Assembly (NCBI RefSeq): GCF_900101595.1
Contig: NZ_FMYY01000022.1
Location: 1 to 64,000 of the forward strand
DNA length: 64,000 nt
Source: Paenibacillus sp. cl123
GTDB taxonomy: Bacteria > Bacillota > Bacilli > Paenibacillales > NBRC-103111
Direction of reading: 5' to 3'
The notes under the pieces are model-generated. The model was given only the letters and a program-made list of their open reading frames with translations, was not told where the DNA came from and searched no databases. This document shows positions 8,074 through 16,684 of this stretch, piece by piece. The first letter of the stretch is position 1, and each line of letters opens with the position of its first letter. Both the position numbers and the translations under genes were made by a program.

Positions 8074-8265
8074 AAGATCAGTTTCCTCCTAACCGTTTCA
8101 CGGCAGAGCTGCTTTACGCTGAATCTGACACGTGAACCGATTGCAGACTGCTTTTCCGATGCCCGCCTGCATGTTTATTCTTATCTTTATTTTGCTCTTG
8201 GTCATCATTAGGTTATCCCTAATCTTCATCCTTGCTATATATACGGTTCGTACCGCTTATGCTGC

Positions 8266-9222
8266 TTATGACTCAGGCGTCCACAGCTTCCCCTGCCACG
8301 TATTGCGCTCCTTCAGCTGCTGATCGAAAGCGTTCAGCACTTCCCATTTCTTCAGGCTCCACATCGGTCCGATCAGCAGGTCGCGCGGCGCATCGCCCGT
8401 CAATCGGTGCACGATCATGTCGGGCGGGAGAATTTCCAGCGTATCGACCACTAGCTTGACGTATTCGTCCTTCTCCAGAAATTTCAGCAGGCCGGCTTCG
8501 TACTGCTTGACCATGGGCGTTTTGCGCATCAGATGGAGCAGGTGAATTTTGATGCCCTGCACATCCATACGAGCTACGGCTCTGCCCGTGTTCAGCATCA
8601 TCTCATGCGTTTCCTGCGGAAGCCCGTATATAATATGGGCGCATACCCGGATTCCGCGCGCGCGCAGCTTGGCTACGGCGTCGGTGTAGCACTTCGTATC
8701 ATGGGCGCGATTGATGAGCTCGGAGGTACTTTCATGAACAGTTTGCAGCCCCATCTCGATCCACAGATAGGTCCGTTCGTTCAGCTCCGCCAAATAATCG
8801 ATCACATCGTCCGGGAGGCAGTCGGGTCTTGTGGCGATAGAAAGTCCGACAACTCCGGGTTGCTGCAGAATCGCTTCATAATATTCACGCAGCTCCTCGA
8901 CGGGAGCGTAGGTGTTGGTATAAGCCTGGAAATAACCGATATATTGGGCTTCAGGCCATTTTAGATGCTGCAGGTCGCGGATCTTGTTGAATTGGGTGAC
9001 CAGGTCGTCCCGGCGGCTCCCTGCAAAATCGCCGGACCCTCTCGCGCTGCAGAACGTGCAGCCGCCCTTGGCGATGCTGCCGTCCCGGTTCGGGCAGGTG
9101 AAGCCCGCATCGAGCATCACTTTGAACACCTTGTTCCCGAATTGCCGGCGCATCTCATAATTCCATGTATGAAACCGCTTGTCTCCCCAGAGCTGCGGCT
9201 CGACTATATTGCTTGCATGCAT
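8266..9222 (-). CDS. ytqA: YtqA-like radical SAM protein (TIGR01212 type)
   Basis: A 318-residue radical SAM protein of the TIGR01212/YtqA group. The cysteine cluster 'CPNRDGSIAKGGCTFC' near residues 43-58 holds the extended-spacing CxnCxxC motif that binds the 4Fe-4S cluster. Further core landmarks are 'YFQAYTNTYAPVEELREYYE', 'GLSIATRPDCLPDDVIDYL', 'YLWIEMGLQTVHESTSELINRAHD' and 'CAHIIYGLPQETHEMML', all typical of the family. Length equals the Bacillus homologue (about 320). The family is predicted to modify RNA or protein, but the substrate is not established as far as I know. In Bacillus it is next to ytqB; here it is upstream of the lipoprotein gene on the same strand. Confidence 0.88.
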   Translation of the reverse strand: MHASNIVEPQLWGDKRFHTWNYEMRRQFGNKVFKVMLDAGFTCPNRDGSIAKGGCTFCSARGSGDFAGSRRDDLVTQFNKIRDLQHLKWPEAQYIGYFQAYTNTYAPVEELREYYEAILQQPGVVGLSIATRPDCLPDDVIDYLAELNERTYLWIEMGLQTVHESTSELINRAHDTKCYTDAVAKLRARGIRVCAHIIYGLPQETHEMMLNTGRAVARMDVQGIKIHLLHLMRKTPMVKQYEAGLLKFLEKDEYVKLVVDTLEILPPDMIVHRLTGDAPRDLLIGPMWSLKKWEVLNAFDQQLKERNTWQGKLWTPES

Positions 9223-9441
9223 GCCTTTTTACTCCTTCAGCTTCTCAAAATAAGCTTTCATTAAAGAAGCTCATCGCTTCTTCCTTCATTATTTTACAGA
9301 AAAGAAGGGGGAAAAGCGAACGATTTCCATAGGAATAACCTCCTGCCTTCGCCCGGCATAAGATGTCCCCCTTGCGCCCATGATATAAGGGCAAGGCGGT
9401 ACACTAACCTAACTTGATGGACGAAGGGAGAACTCTTACAC

Positions 9442-10023
9442 ATGAACAAGTTCGGTAAAACAGTGCTTGCGCTGGCGCTCACGGCAACGGTAGGCTTTGG
9501 TGGTCAGGCTATGGCGGAAAGTGCGACGGGAACCACAACCACTAGCGGCTCCGGCATGTACGGAACGGGCAGTACCGCAGGTACTGCTGCAGGCACTGGC
9601 ACAACTACGGGGGCGTCGAACAGTTACACCGGCACGGATGTGACGGGTCAAACCACTTATGGCACGTCCACGACCGGGACATCGGCCAATGGCACATCCA
9701 TGGGCGGCACTACGACAGGTACTTCCGGTTATACCGGTACAACGACAGGCACAACAACCGGTACGACGACTACTGGCACGACAACCGGCACAACAAACCG
9801 TACAGGAATGAACGACAACATGCTGGACCGCATGAACACTTACACCAATACAGGACGCAGCGGTTATGGCTATGGCGGCAATTACAACACCAACTCTTAC
9901 CGCACCAATGCCGCTACAACGAACGACCGCCGCTTTGACTGGGGCTGGCTTGGTCTGCTCGGTCTGCTGGGTCTGGCAGGTATGCGCGGACGCAACCGGG
10001 AAGAGGGAGACTTCCGCAAGTAA
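9442..10023 (+). CDS. Thr/Gly-rich secreted protein with WGxxGxxG C-terminal signal
   Basis: A 193-residue protein in three parts: a signal peptide ('MNKFGKTVLALALTATVGFG', cleavage near AMA-ES), a middle of about 130 residues made of Thr, Gly, Ser and Tyr repeats (TGTTTGT-type), and a C-terminal cassette 'WGWLGLLGLLGLAGMRGRNR' near residues 168-187. That cassette has the layout of a C-terminal sorting signal: a small motif (WGxxG), a hydrophobic helix, then a basic cluster. Paenibacillus and Bacillus carry WGxxGxxG-type proteins, but their processing enzyme is not known to me. GAAGGGAG lies 11 bases before the ATG. The next gene (trmB) is beyond a terminator, so this gene stands alone. Confidence 0.75.
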   Translation: MNKFGKTVLALALTATVGFGGQAMAESATGTTTTSGSGMYGTGSTAGTAAGTGTTTGASNSYTGTDVTGQTTYGTSTTGTSANGTSMGGTTTGTSGYTGTTTGTTTGTTTTGTTTGTTNRTGMNDNMLDRMNTYTNTGRSGYGYGGNYNTNSYRTNAATTNDRRFDWGWLGLLGLLGLAGMRGRNREEGDFRK

Positions 10024-10121
10024 CCGCCAGGGCGCGTGGCATGCAAATTCGGCATCCCCGGTCCTTGACGCTAAAGTAATCGGGCTTGAGCCGGATCACA
10101 CCCGGCGCTTGCTCTGACTTG

Positions 10122-10170
10122 AGGCCGACCTGCCGTCCGACTGTCGGATACAGGATCGGCCTTTTCTTTT
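10122..10170 (+). terminator. Terminator after the WGxxGxxG gene
   Basis: AGGCCGA (10122-10128) pairs with TCGGCCT (10156-10162), followed by TTTCTTTT. It lies about 100 bases after the stop, which suggests a long 3' untranslated end. Confidence 0.65.
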
Positions 10171-10264
10171 GCGCGAGTTTCGGAGTATAATCGACAAAGG
10201 AAAAACGCCGGTTTCACGGTATATCGCGAAGCTTGGAACGATTAAGCGGCTGGAGGAAGCAAGC

Positions 10265-11026
10265 ATGCGTTTAAGAGGACGTAAAGGAATCAAGGAAGCT
10301 TTGGAGGCACAGCCGGAGCTGGTTGTGCTGGAGCCGGAGGCTTACAAGGGCCGTTGGCGCGAGGTTTTCGGCAACGACCGCCCTATTCATGTGGAGCTGG
10401 GCATGGGCAAGGGGAAATTTATCAGCGAGCTGAGCGCGCTGAATCCCGATATCAACTACATAGGCATCGACATGTATGATGAGCTGATACGCCGCGGCAG
10501 CGAGAAGGCTCGCGATTCCCGCCAGACGTATGGGGGCGATCTGTCCAATCTTCGCCTCGTTCGTTTTAATATCGAGCAACTGGAGCAAATTTTCGCACAG
10601 AATGAGCTGGAGCGCATCTATCTGAATTTTAGCGATCCGTGGCCGAAAAAGAAGCATGCTCGCCGGAGGCTGACGCATGCCGCTTTTATCCGCAAATACC
10701 AGCTTGTGCTGAACGAGTGGGGAGAAATTCATTTCAAAACGGATTCCCGCAGCCTGTTTGAATTTTCGCTGAACTCTTTCGCCGATCTGGGCGTCAGACT
10801 GCGTCATATCTCGCTCGATCTGCATGCGGAAGGGCCTCGCACCGACCTTGTGATGACCGAATACGAGACCAAGTTCTCCCAGCAGGGCATGCCGATTCAC
10901 CGGCTGGAAGCGGTGATCGGGGAGAAGGCGCTTCAGGCGCATATCCAGCGTCTTGCAGACGAGCAGGAGAAATCGGATGCCGCAAGCCGGTCCGCTCAGG
11001 TAGCTCCTGCGCCTGCGTCGGAGTAG
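10265..11026 (+). CDS. trmB: tRNA (guanine-N7-)-methyltransferase
   Basis: A 253-residue TrmB that makes m7G46 in the variable loop of tRNAs. Typical landmarks are 'HVELGMGKGKFI' (SAM site, about residues 42-53), 'NYIGIDMYDELIRRG', 'ERIYLNFSDPWPKKKHARRRLTH' (catalytic segment, about 118-140) and 'TEYETKFSQQGMPIHRLEAV' at the C-terminus. The ATG at 10265 follows GGAGGAAG; an in-frame upstream start at 10169 adds a tail not seen in the family. The protein has a non-conserved Ala/Ser-rich tail of about 30 residues compared with the roughly 215-residue Bacillus enzyme. Confidence 0.93.
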   Translation: MRLRGRKGIKEALEAQPELVVLEPEAYKGRWREVFGNDRPIHVELGMGKGKFISELSALNPDINYIGIDMYDELIRRGSEKARDSRQTYGGDLSNLRLVRFNIEQLEQIFAQNELERIYLNFSDPWPKKKHARRRLTHAAFIRKYQLVLNEWGEIHFKTDSRSLFEFSLNSFADLGVRLRHISLDLHAEGPRTDLVMTEYETKFSQQGMPIHRLEAVIGEKALQAHIQRLADEQEKSDAASRSAQVAPAPASE

Positions 11027-11036
11027 CGGTCTGCCG

Positions 11037-11061
11037 CTGCTCTCCTCTTGCGGGAGAGCAG
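11037..11061. terminator. Hairpin between convergent trmB and glycosyltransferase genes
   Basis: CTGCTCTCC (11037-11045) pairs with GGGAGAGCAG (11052-11061) across a short loop, in the 39-base gap between two convergent genes. There is no T-run, so termination strength is uncertain. Confidence 0.5.
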
Positions 11062-11065
11062 GGCT

Positions 11066-12244
11066 CTATGCCCGCAGCGCGGCCTGCCCCGCCACAGGCG
11101 GATTGTCTTGATGATGCTCATGCTCGGCCAGCAAGGAGAGAATGGCGCGCGAGCAAGTTGTCGGATCATAGGAGGCTGCCCTAGCGTGGCCGGCACGTCT
11201 GGGGCCTGCGGCCGGCCTATCTTGATAATGCTCGACCAGCTCACCGAAGCAGCGGTCCACCGTATCCGGCGACCGGATCTCTTCCCCTAAGCCCTGCTGC
11301 TGAAAATAATGAAGATTTTCCTCTTCCTGACCCGGAATCGCCTCGTAGAACAGCATAGGGATGCCTTTGGCAAGCGCTTCTGTGCAGGTCATCCCGCCCG
11401 GCTTCGTCACCAGCAGATCGGACACATCCATCCACTTGTCGATCTCTTTGGTAAAGCCCAGCAGACGAACATTCGGATGCCTGAACCTTTCATCCTCGAG
11501 CAGAGCATTTTTGACCTTCTCATTATTGCCCAGACAGATGATAAGTTGAAGCTTCTCTCTCCACGCGACCAGCCCCTGCAGGAACGAGCTGTTTTTCAGC
11601 AGTCCCCAGCCTCCTCCCATAACCAGAACGGTAGGCATATCCCGAAGCCCGAAGCGGGAACGCAGCTCTTCGCGGTTGTGTGTCTCCCAGAAGTTCGGAT
11701 GGACAGGAATGCCCGTCACTTTGACGCTGCCTTCTCCGATGCCTCGCTCCAGCAGCTTGGTCCGCACATCCGGCGTAGACACCAGGTAAGTATTCACCTC
11801 CCGGCTAACCCATGTTCCATGCGCATCGTAATCGGTAATGACCGTGCATAGCGGGATGCTGAGGCCCATCCGCTTCAGTCTGGACACGACAGCGCTTGGG
11901 AAAGGGTGGGTGCAAACGATCAGGTCCGGACGGAGCTGCCGGATGACGAGAGCTGTCTGGGCATAGCAGATCCGATGCAGCGCCAGCTGGGTGACGCGGC
12001 TTAACGATTTTTTGTACTGCGCCCGGTAGACCATGCCGTACAGACGCGGCTGGGACGAGACGGTTTTGCGGTATGCCGTAAAGACGAGCGGCGCCAGGGT
12101 GGGGTGGAGAAACTTCCCCAGCTCCAGCACGCGGGTCTGGAGGCGGGGCGACAGCTTGCGCAAGCTGTCGGATAATGCGTGCGCCGCTTGGGTATGCCCG
12201 GCGCCGAACCCTTCGGAGAGCAGCAGCACTCTTTTTTTGCGCAT
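11066..12244 (-). CDS. UgtP-like diacylglycerol/MGDG-synthase-type glycosyltransferase
   Basis: A 392-residue GT28/GT4-fold glycosyltransferase of the MGDG synthase/UgtP group, which adds sugars to diacylglycerol to make membrane glycolipids. The N-terminus 'VLLLSEGFGAGHTQAAHALSDSL' (residues 5-27) is the signature acceptor loop of this group, followed by 'PDLIVCTHPFPSAVVSRLKR' and 'CTVITDYDAHGTWV'. The nucleotide-sugar site is 'VTKPGGMTCTEALAKGIPMLFYEAIPGQEEEN' at about residues 290-320. ATG 12244 follows GAGGAGG; an in-frame ATG 10 codons earlier is weaker. The gene lies 35 bases downstream of the PAP2 phosphatase gene, which could generate the diacylglycerol acceptor, so the two probably form an operon for glycolipid synthesis. 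Confidence 0.82.
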   Translation of the reverse strand: MRKKRVLLLSEGFGAGHTQAAHALSDSLRKLSPRLQTRVLELGKFLHPTLAPLVFTAYRKTVSSQPRLYGMVYRAQYKKSLSRVTQLALHRICYAQTALVIRQLRPDLIVCTHPFPSAVVSRLKRMGLSIPLCTVITDYDAHGTWVSREVNTYLVSTPDVRTKLLERGIGEGSVKVTGIPVHPNFWETHNREELRSRFGLRDMPTVLVMGGGWGLLKNSSFLQGLVAWREKLQLIICLGNNEKVKNALLEDERFRHPNVRLLGFTKEIDKWMDVSDLLVTKPGGMTCTEALAKGIPMLFYEAIPGQEEENLHYFQQQGLGEEIRSPDTVDRCFGELVEHYQDRPAAGPRRAGHARAASYDPTTCSRAILSLLAEHEHHQDNPPVAGQAALRA

Positions 12245-12279
12245 AAGCGGGCCTCCTCGATCTCTCTTCATCAAATGAT

Positions 12280-12807
12280 TTAACCGATCCAGGCAATGGC
12301 CGCCGCGGCAGTCATCGTCCCGATCAGGCAGCCTGCCAAACAGTCCGACGGATAGTGCAGGCCCAAATAAATGCGCGATACGCCGACCGCGATAGCCAGC
12401 GGCAGCAGCAGTCCGAAGGCCCAGCCCGATACGGCCATCAGCGGCACCAGAACGGAGAAGATGGCTGTCGTATGCCCGGAGGGGAAGGAGTGGTCGGTCA
12501 GCGGATTTTTGTACGTATACGTATCGGGCAGCACCAGATAAGGACGCAGCCTTGGGTATCTCTTCTTAATAATAGCGACAGGAATATGGCTGACGGCAAG
12601 CGCGACGCAGGACCGAATGCCGGCTGTTCTCCATTCGCCGCTCGCCAGCAAAGCGATACTGAGCGCCGTAACGATAGTCGCGGTAGCGCCGCCCAGGTGA
12701 GTGATCAGCCCGAAGAACCGGTCCAGCACGCCATGCTGGATACGCTGATTGACGAAACAAAACATGCGGTTCTCATGACGCTGCAGCCAAGCTATGACAC
12801 GGCTCAA
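12280..12807 (-). CDS. PAP2-family membrane phosphatase
   Basis: A 175-residue membrane protein of the PAP2 acid-phosphatase family, which dephosphorylates phosphatidic acid or undecaprenyl diphosphate. The three family motifs are complete: KKRYPRLRP (about residues 81-89), PSGH (about 108-111, with the catalytic-site His) and SRIYLGLHYPSD (about 143-154). Four to five hydrophobic segments surround them. The start is a TTG at 12807, supported by AAGGAGG 8 bases upstream. It is the first gene of a two-gene unit with the glycosyltransferase at 11066-12244. Sequence does not separate lipid phosphatase from undecaprenyl-pyrophosphatase activity; the neighbour favours a glycolipid role. Confidence 0.85.
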   Translation of the reverse strand: MSRVIAWLQRHENRMFCFVNQRIQHGVLDRFFGLITHLGGATATIVTALSIALLASGEWRTAGIRSCVALAVSHIPVAIIKKRYPRLRPYLVLPDTYTYKNPLTDHSFPSGHTTAIFSVLVPLMAVSGWAFGLLLPLAIAVGVSRIYLGLHYPSDCLAGCLIGTMTAAAAIAWIG

Positions 12808-14252
12808 GATTAGCGCCTCCTTGCAGGTGGAATAAGCGGCCTGTGTATCTGTAAGCTTCTGTTTTCTTTATTGTACATGACGATTGTTAATGGAGTATAA
12901 AACACTCTATATATATTAGACGCTTGCCCCGGGAATGAACCCTTCAAGCAATCCTTCGCTCAACAGCGCTTCCGGCTTCGATGTTCAGAGGGGATCAGCC
13001 GGGCTGTTTCATTGCCGCCGCAGGTGGTTATACATGAGAGTAGACGGCAGGAGTCTGCGGCCGGGGTAACGAAGCGGGCTTGATTTCTCTGCTTCGCCTG
13101 AGCTTATCCGGTCTGGCCGGGGGTGTCCGGCGTCTTCTTTTATACGAAAAACTTTTGTTCGGGATTCATATCGTCTCATTTATGATGCAGCAACAGATGG
13201 CGCCGGCAGGAGAACCTGACAGTTCGACTGCGGGGAGTTCACAGAATTGCCGTATTTTCTTATGTCCGCTAGGGGGAGAGAGGGTGCGGTACGGCAAGCC
13301 GGCGGCAGACGCCGCTTGGGCTGAATCCCGCCGTGCTTGTTCCTCCTCAAGTGGGGCCTGTCATCACGGAGAATAGCCGGAATCGGAGGCGGCCTCCCGC
13401 AACCTTTCCCGCGGTACGTTCGTCTTGTTATACGATAGGCCGATCTGCGCGGACTTGCCGGCGTGCGCGCTTGCAAGTCGGAGCTGTCCAGCGGCAGACC
13501 ATAGGATGCCGATTGGGGCTAAGGCCGGCCTTGAATAGACCGCGGTCAGAGCGGCGTGGATGGAGGTGAGGCCGACATCGCATCACCGGCCCGGACATGG
13601 AGGCGTTTTCGGCGGATGAATAGCCGGTGTCTTCCTGGCATATGACATCGCTATTGAGAGCTGCGGCACTTGCAGGCCGCTCCTGGATGGCGAAAGCAGT
13701 CCCTGGGACGGGAGTCCAAAGGCGCATGGCGTCCGAGCGGGGCGCAGGACCAGGGCGACGCTGCGCCCAGGTAAGCGAAGATGATGTCGAAGGTGTGTCG
13801 TCGCATGTATGCAGGCAGCAGCCATGCAGACCGAGGAGGGCTAGCTCGATGTTTCTGGCGCTCTATACCGGGCGGCAAAGACAGCCCGACATTTTCCGGC
13901 AGCGGACAGGGAAGAAATCACCGTAGACTAACGCTCGTTTTCCCAACGGAGCGTTTGGAGAAAATATTTTCCATGCGGACCTTATAAAAAGTTTGAAAAA
14001 CGATGAAAATAAGACGTAAAAAGATGGATAGCGAAGAGCCTGCGGGGAATTGCCGCGCTTTTAACCCGAAATGACAAAGAACTGACTTAAACAAGCGGCA
14101 TGGAGGTTTTGACAAATCGGGGCAAAGAGAGGAAAATCATATTCGGCGACCCACGCAATCCAATTCACACCATCGAATCCGTTTGGGAACACGCAAGAAA
14201 AAAAAGCTGTAAAAGACAAAAGGGGTACATACAAAAAAAAGGGGGATGTTTC
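12808..14252. other. 1.4-kb GC-rich region without a convincing gene
   Basis: No frame here longer than about 100 codons has a ribosome site, family resemblance or coding character, and open frames occur equally on both strands. The stretch has many GC hairpins: GGGCGCAG (13740-13747) with CTGCGCCC (13761-13768), GACTTGC and GCAAGTC around 13452-13479, and the palindrome AAGGCCGGCCTT at about 13521-13532. Near its end are AACGCTC (13930-13936) and GAGCGTT (13949-13955). It may be a decayed gene, or a structured RNA. The last part holds the promoter and leader of the next gene. Confidence 0.5.
14109..14137 (+). promoter_or_regulatory. Candidate promoter of the GT2 gene
   Basis: TTGACA (14109-14114), 17 bases, GAAAAT (14132-14137), about 115 bases upstream of the start codon. 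The -35 is perfect; the -10 matches four of six. Confidence 0.35.
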
Positions 14253-15488
14253 ATGTTGGACAGTATCCTGCTTGGTCTCCAAATCTTGCTGGCCATAACC
14301 GGAGGCTATCAGTTGATCCTGACGTTCTTCGGATGGTATCGACGCAAGAGCAAGGTGAGCCATGCGCCGCAAAAATCATTTGCCGTGCTGATCGCGGCGC
14401 ATAATGAAGAGCAGGTCGTCGGGGCGCTTATCGAGAATCTCAAAACCCTTGACTATCCGAAAGAACTATACGACGTATTCGTTATTTGCGATAATTGTAC
14501 CGACCGTACGGCGCAGATCGTTCGCGAGATGGGAGCGACTGCGTGCGAGCGGAGCAATCCGAAGCTTCGGGGAAAAGGCTACGCCATCGAGTGGATGCTG
14601 AAGGAGCTGTGGAAGATGCCGCGTCAATACGACGCGATCGTTATGTTCGATGCCGATAACCTGGTCAATCCCGATTATTTGACGCATATGAACAATGATC
14701 TGTGCAACGGCTCCCAAGTTATCCAGGCTTACTTGGATACGAAGAACCCGCATGACTCGTGGATTACCGCGGCGTATGCGGTCACCTATTGGTATTGCAA
14801 CCGTCTGTGGCAGCTGCCCCGCACAAACCTGGGACTGGCCAACTATCTGGGCGGTACAGGCATGTGCTTCGACACGAAGCTGATCAAGGAAATGGGCTGG
14901 GGCGCAACAAGCCTCGTCGAGGACCTGGAGTTTACGATGCGCTGCGTAGCGCGCGGGATCAGTCCCACGTTCAACTACGAAGCCAAGGTGTACGACGAGA
15001 AGCCGCTTACGTTCAAAGCGTCCGCACGCCAGCGTCTGCGTTGGATGCAAGGACATTTCGACGTGTGCCGCCGTTATTTCTTCCCGCTGCTGTGGGCCGG
15101 TATCCGCGACCGCAGCTGGACGAAGATTGATACGGCCGTCTACGCGCTGAACGTCTATAACGTATTCGTATCGTCGATTCTGACCGTCGTGCTCTGGATC
15201 AACATGATCATCCCGAACGTGGAGAACTTCCCGTCCCTGTTCCAGATAGCTCCGGCGCTGTTCGCCGCTTACTCCATCCTGTCCTACGGCCAATTCGTCG
15301 TTGCGCTCGTGCTGGAGAAGGCGCCGCTCAAGACTTACAAATATCTGATCACGTTCCCGATCTACATGCTGTCCTGGTGGCCGATTACGTTCTACGCCTT
15401 CTTCACGCAGAACAACAAGCAATGGAGCCATACCGAGCATACGCGCGTCATCCGTCTGGAGGAAGTTCAGAGCAAGCAGGCGGGATAG
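14253..15488 (+). CDS. Membrane GT2 glycosyltransferase (cellulose-synthase-like)
   Basis: A 411-residue processive-type family 2 glycosyltransferase. An N-terminal membrane segment (residues 1-22) is followed by the GT-A core: 'FAVLIAAHNEEQVVGALIENL' (about 37-57), FDADN (about 131-135, metal-binding DxD), 'TSLVEDLEFTMRCV' (acid of the catalytic ED motif, about 220) and QRLRWMQGHF (about 259-268, the QxxRW motif). Three or four C-terminal membrane segments follow. The set D, DxD, D/E, QxxRW is that of polymer-forming synthases and of some lipid glycosyltransferases. I start at ATG 14253 after AAGGGGG; the longer frame from 14100 lacks a ribosome site. No partner genes lie beside it, so the product is unknown. 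Confidence 0.85.
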   Translation: MLDSILLGLQILLAITGGYQLILTFFGWYRRKSKVSHAPQKSFAVLIAAHNEEQVVGALIENLKTLDYPKELYDVFVICDNCTDRTAQIVREMGATACERSNPKLRGKGYAIEWMLKELWKMPRQYDAIVMFDADNLVNPDYLTHMNNDLCNGSQVIQAYLDTKNPHDSWITAAYAVTYWYCNRLWQLPRTNLGLANYLGGTGMCFDTKLIKEMGWGATSLVEDLEFTMRCVARGISPTFNYEAKVYDEKPLTFKASARQRLRWMQGHFDVCRRYFFPLLWAGIRDRSWTKIDTAVYALNVYNVFVSSILTVVLWINMIIPNVENFPSLFQIAPALFAAYSILSYGQFVVALVLEKAPLKTYKYLITFPIYMLSWWPITFYAFFTQNNKQWSHTEHTRVIRLEEVQSKQAG

Positions 15489-15562
15489 CGGGCTTGCAGT
15501 CAGCCTTGGGCGGGATGAATGCAAGGTTTCCGGAACGCCTGCCGTTTCAAGTAAATATTGTA

Positions 15563-15592
15563 TTGACTTTACCAATGCGCCTATGCTATAGT
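15563..15592 (+). promoter_or_regulatory. Promoter of the infC-rpmI-rplT operon
   Basis: TTGACT (15563-15568), 18 bases, TATAGT (15587-15592). Transcription would start near 15600, giving a leader of about 270 bases that includes the attenuator at 15739-15769. Confidence 0.75.
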
Positions 15593-15599
15593 GTTTTGG

Positions 15600-15872
15600 T
15601 GCACAAGAAGAAGCGCCCGCTTCTCACCTGCCCGACTGAGGTTGGCTGGTTATGAATGAGAGTGAATGGACACGGACTGATGGTAGACCTCCGGCTTAAC
15701 GGAGGGGATCCGGATCATTCGTCACTTGAACCTGAACCGACGTGGGCGCCAGCGCCTACGTCTTTTTTTGTGGATCGGGAAGCTTAGGCCTTCAGCGTTC
15801 GCTGCCGATCCACCTTGACAATAACGGCTAGTCCCCGTACAGGGGACCACATACCTTTGGAGGTGGCAGGTT
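15600..15872 (+). ncRNA. L20-type leader with attenuator of infC operon
   Basis: In Bacillales the infC-rpmI-rplT mRNA starts with a long leader that L20 binds, forcing early termination. Here the 270-base leader contains a strong terminator, GACGTGGGCG (15739-15748) and CGCCTACGTC (15753-15762) followed by seven T. It lies about 100 bases before the infC start. Upstream hairpin-forming segments such as CCTCCG/CGGAGG (about 15689-15705) could form the alternative structure. Assignment rests on position and architecture rather than on a covariance match. Confidence 0.7.
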
Positions 15873-16388
15873 ATCAGTACAGAGCACATGATTAATGATG
15901 AGATTCGGGTGAAGGAAGTTCGTTTGATTGGGGCAGACGGCGAGCAGCTCGGCATTAAGCCGATTCGCGAGGCGCTGCAGATTGCTCAGGATCAGAATAT
16001 GGACCTGGTGAACGTCGCTCCTACAGCGAAGCCGCCTGTATGCCGTGTAATGGACTATGGTAAATTCCGCTACGAATCGCAGAAGAAAGAGAAAGAAGCA
16101 CGGAAGAATCAGAAGATCGTCGAGCTTAAGGAAATCCGCCTGAGCGCCACGATCGACGAGCATGACTTCCAGACCAAGCTGCGCAATGTGACGAAGTTCC
16201 TGAACGAAGGCGATAAAGTGAAGTTGTCCGTCCGCTTCCGCGGCCGTGAGATTGCACATGCCTCGATCGGTCAACGTCAATTGGAGCGTATGGCAGCCGA
16301 AGTGGAAGAGCTGTGCGTGATTGAACGCAGACCGAAGCTGGAGGGCCGGAGCATGATCATGATCCTGGCTCCTAAACAACAGCAATAA
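15873..16388 (+). CDS. infC: Translation initiation factor IF-3, likely AUC start
   Basis: IF-3 binds the 30S subunit, checks the start codon and keeps the subunits apart. The two halves are clear: N-domain 'INDEIRVKEVRLIGADGEQLG' to 'VAPTAKPPVCRVMDYGKFRYE', linker 'QKKEKEARKNQK', C-domain 'LSATIDEHDFQTKLRNVTKFL' to 'MIMILAPKQQQ'. The first ATG (15888) has its nearest strong ribosome site, GGAGG at 15859-15863, 24 bases away, which is too far. An in-frame ATC at 15873 lies 9 bases after it and would give M-S-T-E-H-M-I-N-D. Non-AUG starts on infC are known from E. coli and bacilli (AUU) and let IF-3 repress its own translation. The start call is inference. Confidence 0.9.
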   Translation: MSTEHMINDEIRVKEVRLIGADGEQLGIKPIREALQIAQDQNMDLVNVAPTAKPPVCRVMDYGKFRYESQKKEKEARKNQKIVELKEIRLSATIDEHDFQTKLRNVTKFLNEGDKVKLSVRFRGREIAHASIGQRQLERMAAEVEELCVIERRPKLEGRSMIMILAPKQQQ

Positions 16389-16414
16389 CTTCATTCTTTA
16401 AGGAGGAACACCCC

Positions 16415-16618
16415 ATGCCAAAAATGAAAACACACAGCAGCTTGAAAGACCGCTTCAAAATTACAGGTACCGGTAAAGTGAAACGGTATAAAGCATACAA
16501 AAACCATCTGCTGTCCGGCAAGTCCGGCCGTCAGAAGCGTGTGCTTGCTACGAACCCTGTTATGGCTCCCGGCGATGTAAACCGCCTGAAGCAGCAGTTG
16601 GCCAACATCAAAGGTTAA
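16415..16618 (+). CDS. rpmI: 50S ribosomal protein L35
   Basis: A 67-residue basic protein with the L35 signature 'MPKMKTHSSLKDRFKITGTG' and 'KNHLLSGKSGRQKRVL'. AAGGAGG precedes the ATG. It lies 26 bases after infC and 66 bases before rplT, in the usual operon order, and is co-regulated with them through the leader. Confidence 0.97.
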   Translation: MPKMKTHSSLKDRFKITGTGKVKRYKAYKNHLLSGKSGRQKRVLATNPVMAPGDVNRLKQQLANIKG

Positions 16619-16684
16619 GTTTATTAGGACGGAGTGCAGTTCCGTTATCCTTACACAATTCAACATTCTTGGAGGTAGATTGTC

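Noticed and set aside
7564-8092. Plus-strand frames over the Ala/Pro-rich lipoprotein gene
   Set aside because: GC-rich low complexity opens frames on both strands; only the minus strand has a ribosome site and lipobox.
13080-13926. Several frames of 65-99 codons in the gene-free region
   Set aside because: They overlap on both strands, lack ribosome sites and show no family resemblance.
15888-15890. ATG as the infC start
   Set aside because: Its distance of 24 bases from the only strong ribosome site is too large; the in-frame ATC at 15873 fits better. Kept as an alternative, not excluded by data.
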